Shown here one piece after another: positions 1-4,385 of a stretch of 5,047 bases of DNA. The notes beneath the pieces are model-generated. The model made no database searches and was not told the DNA's origin. It worked only from the letters and a program-made list of their open reading frames with translations. Source of the DNA: Caldilineaceae bacterium (lineage in GTDB: Bacteria; Chloroflexota; Anaerolineae; Caldilineales; Caldilineaceae); assembly GCA_024643705.1 (NCBI GenBank), contig JAHEML010000354.1:1-5047 (forward strand), written 5' to 3'. Both the position numbers and the translations under genes were made by a program. Numbering within the stretch: the stretch's first letter is position 1; each line of letters opens with the position of its first letter.

Positions 1-1158
1 ACCAGCCAGGCCAGCCACGGCAAATAGACCAGGGATAATCCATCGGGATGGGGCGCGGATCACGCTCGCCGATGGAAACAGGGTCGCCAATCCACTGTAG
101 GGGCCAGGGAAGGTCAACAGAAACGAAACGGCCATTACACCAACCAGGATGATCAGCAAGTGCGCCTGTTCGCGTTTCTTCCGGCTCGCTAGCCAGCCGA
201 TGACAGCACAGAGGGCCAGAGCCGGGGCACTCAGACCAAGAAACAAACTGTTTTCTTCGGTGAAGCCGGGTCGGGCGCGCCAAGCTGCGGTGAGCGGGCC
301 AAATAGCCGATTGAAAGAGGCTGCTGCAATAAAATCGGTTGGCTCGGCAGCCAGGTCAAGGGCGGTTGATAAAGTTCTTGTTTCGCGTAGTGACGAGAAG
401 AGTTGAAAGTAGGGCCAAGCCAGGGGCAGTGTCAGCAGGCCGACGGCCAGCAACGTTCCTATGGCCGGGAACAGCCGTCTTGGGGGGATACGGCCCAGCA
501 GAACGATTCCTGCCAGGTACACGCCCAAAATCAGCCCGCTGAAGACAGCCAAATACCAAGAGGTGAGTAGCTGGAAGAACAGAAAGAGGGTCAGCGAGGC
601 GACTCTGCCCTGATTGTCTTTGACTCGATTGTTGAGAAGTAGCCTTTCAAGACTCAACACGGCAAAGGGCAACCATTGAAAACTGAGCAGTTGCAGGTGG
701 GCAATGGCGGCAAAGCGGTAGGTGGCAAAACCAAATGCCAGCCCGGCGATCAGGGCCGCGTCACGTCGCCGTGTCCACCGAAACACAAGCAAATACATTC
801 CAAATGCGGCCAGTGGAAAGGAGACCAACAAACTCAGATTGTAGGCAACCAGCGGTTCGCCGGTGAATAGTTCGACGGGCAGAGTCAGTAGAGCAATGCT
901 GAGAAGGTGTTCCGAGTAGGCCAGGGTGTTGGGTAGCGGATAAAAAATATTGGCGTTGAAGAGATTTGCTGGGTCGGTGAGCAAAGCATGGACATCCCAG
1001 GACAGGATGTACGTGTTGAGCAATGGATCGCCAATATCGCTGGGTACGGCGCTGTCCAGATGGGTAATCAGCGGGTAGGTCATCAGAATGGAAAGAAGGG
1101 TGAACAGCAGGAGAATCACCCCAGACTGGAGACCAGAATTACGCTGTTGGCTTTTCAT
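1..1158 (-). CDS. Polytopic GT-C-like membrane protein, N-terminal part (3' end outside window)
   Basis: An uninterrupted reading frame of 386 codons runs from ATG at 1158-1156 off the left edge. I see about ten hydrophobic segments, near residues 13-33, 85-100, 104-127, 135-152, 155-172, 187-222 (probably two), 229-248, 306-324, 333-350 and 374 onward, so it is an integral inner-membrane protein. The first extracytoplasmic loop is long and acidic (PSDIGDPLLNTY, residues 39-50), followed by FNANIFYP (67-74) and YSEH (81-84). Further in are TSWYLA (199-204) and RAPSRW (369-374). This layout, with acidic residues in the first loop, resembles GT-C glycosyltransferases that use lipid-linked sugars, and related uncharacterised membrane proteins of Chloroflexota. 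Donor and acceptor cannot be told. Frame and membrane nature are sure; the transferase role is inference. A TTG at 1167-1165 (three codons upstream, in frame) is an alternative start with better Shine-Dalgarno spacing. By eye the gene is more AT-rich than its neighbours. Confidence 0.85.
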   Translation of the reverse strand, partial: MKSQQRNSGLQSGVILLLFTLLSILMTYPLITHLDSAVPSDIGDPLLNTYILSWDVHALLTDPANLFNANIFYPLPNTLAYSEHLLSIALLTLPVELFTGEPLVAYNLSLLVSFPLAAFGMYLLVFRWTRRRDAALIAGLAFGFATYRFAAIAHLQLLSFQWLPFAVLSLERLLLNNRVKDNQGRVASLTLFLFFQLLTSWYLAVFSGLILGVYLAGIVLLGRIPPRRLFPAIGTLLAVGLLTLPLAWPYFQLFSSLRETRTLSTALDLAAEPTDFIAAASFNRLFGPLTAAWRARPGFTEENSLFLGLSAPALALCAVIGWLASRKKREQAHLLIILVGVMAVSFLLTFPGPYSGLATLFPSASVIRAPSRWIIPGLFAVAGLAG

Positions 1159-1173
1159 TGGCTGCAACTGGCT

Positions 1174-1178
1174 CTCCT
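1174..1178 (-). promoter_or_regulatory. Shine-Dalgarno AGGAG overlapping the upstream stop codon
   Basis: On the minus strand AGGAG shares two bases with the TAG stop (1179-1177) of the oxidoreductase gene. It lies 15 nt from the ATG at 1158 but only 6 nt from an in-frame TTG at 1167, so the SD favours the TTG start while codon preference favours ATG. The overlap of stop and SD suggests that the membrane-protein gene is translated by ribosomes finishing the upstream gene. Confidence 0.6.
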
Positions 1179-1782
1179 AGCGATCCCCGGCCAATTCATC
1201 CTGCATCCGTCGCAACTTCGCCACAAATGAATCTTCGCGTATCTCCACCATCCCATAGGTGATAGCTGTTCCCTTTGCCACATCCTGCTTCAAGACAGCC
1301 CCGCCCGACAGCCCCAAGGGCAGTAGTTTCTCGGCGCGGGCCACTGTGGCCTTTTCGCACAGACCGCTGACGGTGTAGCCACCGCCCCCGTCCAGCACCT
1401 CCCCAGCCTTCAAATCCTTCTTGGCCGCGGTGATACACTCCGCTGTGGGTGTGGGCGCACAGGAGCCGGTGGGCTGACCCAGCAACACCGCTGCCGCAAT
1501 GGAGATCGGCGCTTCCACTGCCACCAGATGATAGGGGCGATGGAGCAGAAAGTTGTGACCATCGCCGCCCAGCTTGCCGATATAGCCGGTCAGGTCTTCG
1601 GCGGTGAAGGGGTGTTCCGTGCGGATGACGGCAAAGACGCCCATTTTTAGGGGGTCGGGCAACATGGTTTTGCCATCCACAGCGATGCTGTTGGCAAGCT
1701 CCACCACCCCATGCCGGGAGAGCAGGCCGCCTTCTTCCCGCAGGCTAAAGCGCTGGGGAATCTCGTCTAGGTTGACTGACGG
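1177..1782 (-). CDS. C-terminal fragment of the SAF-type oxidoreductase (SAF domain)
   Basis: This is the continuation in the same frame after the TAG, 201 codons beginning PSVNLDEIPQRF and ending LAGDR. HRPYHLVAVEAPISIAAAVL (joined-protein residues about 333-352) is the conserved last part of the catalytic region. KKDLKAGEVLDGGGGYTV to about GMVEI (residues about 372-433) is the SAF domain, a beta-clip fold also found in antifreeze proteins and sialic acid synthase. A GTG at 1707 could be called as a start by software, but no SD precedes it, so independent translation is doubtful. The lack of further stops or frameshifts argues for real coding sequence. Confidence 0.72.
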   Translation of the reverse strand, partial: PSVNLDEIPQRFSLREEGGLLSRHGVVELANSIAVDGKTMLPDPLKMGVFAVIRTEHPFTAEDLTGYIGKLGGDGHNFLLHRPYHLVAVEAPISIAAAVLLGQPTGSCAPTPTAECITAAKKDLKAGEVLDGGGGYTVSGLCEKATVARAEKLLPLGLSGGAVLKQDVAKGTAITYGMVEIREDSFVAKLRRMQDELAGDR

Positions 1783-1785
1783 CTA
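1783..1785 (-). other. In-frame TAG inside the oxidoreductase gene (codon 252)
   Basis: The codon context on the minus strand is CAC TAG CCG (His-stop-Pro). A single G-to-T change from GAG (Glu) would explain it; CAG, TGG and AAG are other one-step ancestors. I believe family members carry His-Glu-Pro here, but this is recollection and not checked. The stop is followed by C, a weaker termination context. Confidence 0.85.
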
Positions 1786-2538
1786 GTGCATGCCGCGCAC
1801 ATCTGGCACAAGCCCCGCCGCATTTGCCAGCGCGGTCATCTCCACCTGGGCTTTTGTGCCGTCCCGGAAAGAGTTGAACATTTTCAAGTTGATCGTGCGC
1901 CGTTCCAGCACTTCCTCGCTGAAGCCGAAACGCTGGGGTACGGTGTCCGGCGTACCGTCGGGATCGTCGGCGTAGAGGATTGTGCCCCGGCCCGCGGCCA
2001 CAATCTCGAAGCCCAGACTGCGCGCCCAGTCGATCATGTGGATTGTGCAGGCGGGCTGGTCGCCGTCTACCATAGAGTAGACGACCCCGGCCGCGTCGGC
2101 CTGGCGGCGTAGAATGCCCCCCACTGTCACATCCGCCTCCACATTCACCATCACCACATGCTTGCGGTTGGAAAGGGCGTGCCACGCCATCCTCGCGCCC
2201 ACATCAGGGATGCCTGTGGCCTCGACGATCACGTCCACCAATTCGGACGCGGCCAGGAGCAGGCCATCCTCCACTACCGTGGGCTTGCCAGCGCGGATGG
2301 CATCTTCCATCTCATCCAGGGTCTCGGCGGCGCGGATTTCGTCGGCGGGGACACGGCTGCTGGTGTAGGCGTGGCGGGCGTGGGCCAGGTTGATGTCGGC
2401 GATGACCGAGACTTCCATGCCCCGCATCTGGGAAATCTGCGCCACCAGCCCCGCGCCGAATTTGCCTGTGCCGATAATGCCCACGCGAATCGGTCGGTTC
2501 TGCGCAGCTCGCTGGGCGAGAAGGGGGTAGATGAACAT
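1783..2538 (-). CDS. N-terminal fragment of the SAF-type oxidoreductase (Rossmann domain)
   Basis: This is the part translated under the standard code, 251 residues ending in VRGMH before the TAG. The start ATG at 2538-2536 is supported by GGAGG eight bases upstream. A beta-strand followed by GIIGTGKFG (residues 20-28, with GxGxxG at 23-28) is the dinucleotide-binding loop. VIVEATGIPDVGA and HVVMVNVEADV fit the later strands of the Rossmann fold. GDQPACTIHMIDWARSLGF leads into the catalytic part. The conserved segment NLKMFNSFRDGTKAQVEM continues toward the break. The fragment lacks the end of the catalytic domain and all of the SAF domain, so on its own it would probably be inactive. Confidence 0.8.
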   Translation of the reverse strand: MFIYPLLAQRAAQNRPIRVGIIGTGKFGAGLVAQISQMRGMEVSVIADINLAHARHAYTSSRVPADEIRAAETLDEMEDAIRAGKPTVVEDGLLLAASELVDVIVEATGIPDVGARMAWHALSNRKHVVMVNVEADVTVGGILRRQADAAGVVYSMVDGDQPACTIHMIDWARSLGFEIVAAGRGTILYADDPDGTPDTVPQRFGFSEEVLERRTINLKMFNSFRDGTKAQVEMTALANAAGLVPDVRGMH

Positions 2539-2546
2539 TTGGGTGT

Positions 2547-2551
2547 CCTCC
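2547..2551 (-). promoter_or_regulatory. Shine-Dalgarno GGAGG of the oxidoreductase gene
   Basis: GGAGG on the minus strand lies 8 nt before the ATG at 2538-2536 and fixes that start. It is the strongest ribosome-binding site in the window. Confidence 0.8.
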
Positions 2552-2558
2552 GGGAAGT

Positions 2559-2579
2559 GAGATTGGAGATTAAGAGATT
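2559..2579. repeat. Three GAGATT copies in the ABC-F/oxidoreductase gap
   Basis: GAGATT occurs at 2559, 2566 and 2574 on the plus strand, a period of 7-8 bases, just upstream of the oxidoreductase ribosome-binding site and next to a T6 run (2578-2583). Function unknown; it resembles low-complexity short-word arrays between genes. Confidence 0.6.
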
Positions 2580-2599
2580 TTTTGTCGGGGAATGAAACA

Positions 2600-2635
2600 T
2601 GAAACGTGAGAAAGGTCGGTTCATCTCACGTTTCA
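2600..2635 (-). repeat. Perfect 12-bp inverted repeat (hairpin) overlapping the ABC-F stop codon
   Basis: Arms TGAAACGTGAGA and TCTCACGTTTCA pair perfectly around a 12-base loop (2612-2623). The minus-strand left arm begins with the TGA stop of the ABC-F gene (2635-2633). No U-run follows on either strand, so it is not a canonical intrinsic terminator. It could protect or define a 3' end, or be a dispersed repeat. A second TGAAAC copy abuts it (2593-2598), and a GAAACGT copy lies inside the last codons of the ABC-F gene (2642-2648), so the repeat family extends into coding sequence. Confidence 0.75.
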
Positions 2636-3706
2636 CGCATTACGTTTCTGATTCTGATAGTCGCTGTAATTTCCCGGATAATCGGTCAGACTGCCCTCGT
2701 CCAGTTCGACGATGCGGCTGACCACCCGATCCAGGAAGTAGCGGTCGTGGGAGATGACAAAGACCGTTCCTTCAAAGTCGGCCAGGGACTCTTCCAGCAC
2801 CTCCGCGGCGGCGATGTCCAGATTGTTGGTCGGCTCGTCCAGCAGCAGGAAGTTGGCTCCGGTCAGGGTGAGCAGAGCCATTTGTAGTCGGCTTCGCTCA
2901 CCGCCAGAGAGGGTGGAGACCTTGGAGCGGATCTGCTCGTAGGTAAAGAGAAATTTCGTTAGAAAGGCCACCGCGGTGGATTCGGAAAGAGGCGCGGCCC
3001 GGCGTACGCTGTCCAGCAGGCTCAGGCTGTAGTCCAGGGTTTCGTGCTCTTGGGCGTAGTGGCCCGTACGCACGCTGGGGCCGATGACAATATCGCCGCC
3101 GGTGGCTTCGTCTTGGCCCAGCAGCAGGCGAAAGAGGACAGACTTGCCCGCGCCGTTCGGCCCCACCAGCCCTACTCGTTCGCCGTGCCAGATGAGCAGC
3201 TCCAGCCCGGCCAGGACGATTTTGTCGTCCATCCCATCCGAAGCTGGGAACACCTTGTCCAAGTCCCGGATTTCCAACACCTTGTTACTGCCCCGCCAGC
3301 CTTCCAGTTCCAAGCCCATGCGCCGCCGTTCCAGCACCGGCTTGTCGATGCGGTCAATGCGCTCGATGCGCTTCTGGATGGCTTTGCCCCGGATGATCAG
3401 CTTGGGGTTGTCGTAGGTGCGCCCCCAGATGAGCAGCCGTTTGGCGGCCTCTTCTAAGCGGCTGATCTCTCGCTGCTGAATTTGGAACATCTGCTGCTGG
3501 CGCAACAATCGGGTCTGCTTTTCGAAGGCAAATTCGGAGTAGTTGCCAGGATAGACGGCGATGCGCCCGTCCTCCAAATCAGCGATTTCGTCGGCTACCA
3601 CATCCAGCAGGTAGCGGTCGTGAGAGACGATGACCACGCCCCCTTTGTAGCCCCGGATCAACTCTTCTAGAAAGGTCTTGCCCGCCAGGTCCAGGTGATT
3701 GTCCGG
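2633..3706 (-). CDS. ABC-F remainder: end of NBD1, linker and NBD2
   Basis: Directly after the TAG the frame reads PDNHLDLAGKTFLEEL, the normal continuation of the D-loop. SHDR (joined residues 221-224) follows as the NBD1 H-switch. The charged linker (about 249-333, FEKQTRLLRQQQMFQ and onward) is the ABC-F interdomain helical pair. NBD2 has Walker A GPNGAGKS (375-382), LSGGE (459-463), LLLDEPTNNLD (480-490, catalytic Glu 484 encoded by GAG) and SHDR (512-515). It ends KRNA then TGA. A TTG at 3661 may be called as a start by software, but I see no convincing SD, so separate translation is doubtful. Confidence 0.8.
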   Translation of the reverse strand, partial: PDNHLDLAGKTFLEELIRGYKGGVVIVSHDRYLLDVVADEIADLEDGRIAVYPGNYSEFAFEKQTRLLRQQQMFQIQQREISRLEEAAKRLLIWGRTYDNPKLIIRGKAIQKRIERIDRIDKPVLERRRMGLELEGWRGSNKVLEIRDLDKVFPASDGMDDKIVLAGLELLIWHGERVGLVGPNGAGKSVLFRLLLGQDEATGGDIVIGPSVRTGHYAQEHETLDYSLSLLDSVRRAAPLSESTAVAFLTKFLFTYEQIRSKVSTLSGGERSRLQMALLTLTGANFLLLDEPTNNLDIAAAEVLEESLADFEGTVFVISHDRYFLDRVVSRIVELDEGSLTDYPGNYSDYQNQKRNA

Positions 3707-3709
3707 CTA
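3707..3709 (-). other. In-frame TAG replacing the NBD1 catalytic glutamate (codon 193)
   Basis: The context is CTG CTG GAC TAG CCG GAC AAT CAC. In ABC ATPases this position is the glutamate of LLLDEP. The same protein's NBD2 has GAC GAG CCG here and EttA has GAT GAG CCG. A single G-to-T change in GAG accounts for the TAG. Confidence 0.92.
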
Positions 3710-4285
3710 GTCCAGCAGAAGCAAATCGGGTTCCACAATCAGCAGCTTTGCCAGGCCGAGCAACTTCTTCTGGCCGCCGCTGAGTACGTCGGTAGAAAGG
3801 GAGAGGCTGGCCTCGTCGCCAAAGCCCATGCGGGCCAGGACAGAACGCACTTTGCCTTCGTAGGCAGGGCCGCCCAACTCTGTAAATTGGGCCAGCAGCT
3901 TCTCTTGCTCGGTCAAAACAGCCGCCAACGTGGCCTCGTCGCCGTAGACTTCGGGATCGGACAACCGCTGCTCGCAGGCGTCCAGCTTTGTCTCCACGGC
4001 GGCCAGCCGCGGCGAAGCGGTCATGGCTTCTTCCCACAGAGTGCGGCCCGCGGCAAAGTCTGGCTCCTGGCGCAGATAGCCGACGGTCAGCCCACTCTTG
4101 CGGTTGAGATAGCCGGAATCGCTGGTGAGTTGCCCGGCCATCAGGCGCAGCAAGGTGCTTTTGCCCGCGCCATTTGGCCCCACCAGCCCCACGCAGCGGT
4201 CGTCGTGGACTTCCCAGGAGAGGCTGGTGAAGATGGGAACGGCGATATAGGTGACCGAGACGTTGTCCAGGTGGAGGGCGATCAT
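3707..4285 (-). CDS. ABC-F NBD1 fragment up to Walker B
   Basis: The 192-residue product has Walker A GPNGAGKST (36-44), a Q-loop region near LRQEPDF, the ABC signature LSGGQ (168-172) and Walker B LLLLD (188-192). It stops immediately after the Walker B aspartate, so it lacks the catalytic glutamate, D-loop, H-switch, linker and second NBD. It could bind nucleotide in principle but could not form the closed two-site sandwich alone. Confidence 0.8.
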   Translation of the reverse strand: MIALHLDNVSVTYIAVPIFTSLSWEVHDDRCVGLVGPNGAGKSTLLRLMAGQLTSDSGYLNRKSGLTVGYLRQEPDFAAGRTLWEEAMTASPRLAAVETKLDACEQRLSDPEVYGDEATLAAVLTEQEKLLAQFTELGGPAYEGKVRSVLARMGFGDEASLSLSTDVLSGGQKKLLGLAKLLIVEPDLLLLD

Positions 4286-4299
4286 GGGTATTGGGTATT
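4286..4299. repeat. GGGTATT tandem pair abutting the ABC-F start codon
   Basis: Two exact 7-bp copies (plus-strand GGGTATTGGGTATT) lie immediately upstream of the ATG at 4285-4283. They occupy the place where a Shine-Dalgarno would be expected, and no purine-rich SD is present in this gap. Confidence 0.7.
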
Positions 4300-4324
4300 T
4301 CGTGTTGCGTAGGTGGGGTGGATG

Positions 4325-4380
4325 GTGTCAGGTGTCGAGTATCAGGTGCCAATCGACACCTGATACCCGACACCTGACAC
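4325..4380 (-). repeat. Long inverted repeat (24-bp arms, 8-base loop) between the two ABC-F genes
   Basis: The arms 4325-4348 and 4357-4380 pair along 24 positions with one mismatch on the plus strand (A4338/C4367). In minus-strand RNA the same pair is G-U, so the transcript stem is unbroken. Each arm holds two related words: TCAGGTGTCG occurs at 4377-4368 and 4363-4354 on the minus strand, a 14-base period. The hairpin begins 5 bases after the TAG stop of the EttA-type gene (4388-4386). No U-tract follows, so it is not a standard terminator. It may be a transcript-stabilising or attenuating structure, or a dispersed palindromic repeat. Confidence 0.85.
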
Positions 4381-4385
4381 GAAAA

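Larger units (their letters stand above)
1177..2538 (-). pseudogene. Homoserine-dehydrogenase-like NAD(P)-dependent oxidoreductase with SAF domain, interrupted by one in-frame TAG
   Basis: Read through a single TAG at 1785-1783, the frame gives a 453-residue protein from ATG 2538 to the TAG at 1179-1177. It has an N-terminal Rossmann NAD(P)-binding domain of the homoserine dehydrogenase type, a middle catalytic region and a C-terminal SAF domain. Proteins of this architecture are a known but mostly uncharacterised dehydrogenase family, often filed as 'SAF domain-containing' or misnamed after FlgA. They are probably cytoplasmic and act on a small hydroxy- or aldehyde acid, but the substrate cannot be read from sequence. 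Family-like sequence continues in the same frame directly after the TAG with no frameshift or deletion, so the gene was intact very recently or is intact in the living cell. Under the standard code it is two fragments. It lies 94 nt downstream of the ABC-F gene and 18 nt upstream of the membrane-protein gene. Confidence 0.82.
2633..4285 (-). pseudogene. ABC-F family ATPase (two NBDs), interrupted by TAG at the catalytic glutamate of NBD1
   Basis: Read through the TAG at 3709-3707 the frame encodes 550 residues, a usual ABC-F length (EttA is about 555). ABC-F proteins are soluble twin-ATPase factors that bind the ribosome E site and act on stalled or initiating ribosomes; some give antibiotic resistance by target protection. 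The joined protein has NBD1, an interdomain linker and NBD2, with no transmembrane segment and no long C-terminal coiled coil. It is a paralogue of the EttA-type gene 97 nt upstream. The subfamily cannot be settled; a housekeeping translation factor is more likely than a resistance protein, but this is inference. There is no visible Shine-Dalgarno: the bases before ATG 4285 are a GGGTATT tandem (plus-strand reading). No ATG, GTG or TTG lies in frame just upstream. Under the standard code only the first 192 residues are made. Confidence 0.85.

Noticed and set aside
149..1230. Several short plus-strand ORFs opposite the membrane-protein gene
   Set aside because: The minus strand has one continuous 386-codon frame with clear membrane segments and conserved motifs; the plus ORFs show no domain or ribosome-binding site.
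1745..2185. Minus-strand 146-codon ORF inside the oxidoreductase
   Set aside because: Its Gly/Arg/Pro-rich low-information protein is a frame shadow of the Rossmann/catalytic coding region.
2600..2635. Intrinsic terminator after the ABC-F gene
   Set aside because: The stem is perfect, but no U-run follows it on the minus strand. The T6 at 2578-2583 gives A's in that direction and lies upstream of the hairpin on the plus strand.
3695..4312. Plus-strand 205-codon ORF
   Set aside because: It is the antisense shadow of ABC-F NBD1; the minus strand has unmistakable Walker and signature motifs.
3579..4373. Minus-strand 264-codon ORF overlapping the ABC-F gene
   Set aside because: It is an out-of-frame reading, rich in Arg, Pro and Gly, that begins inside the hairpin. 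The overlapping frame carries the ABC motifs.
4325..4380. CRISPR repeat or insertion-sequence terminal repeat
   Set aside because: There is only one palindrome, with no spacer-repeat array, no transposase and no flanking target duplication that I can see.
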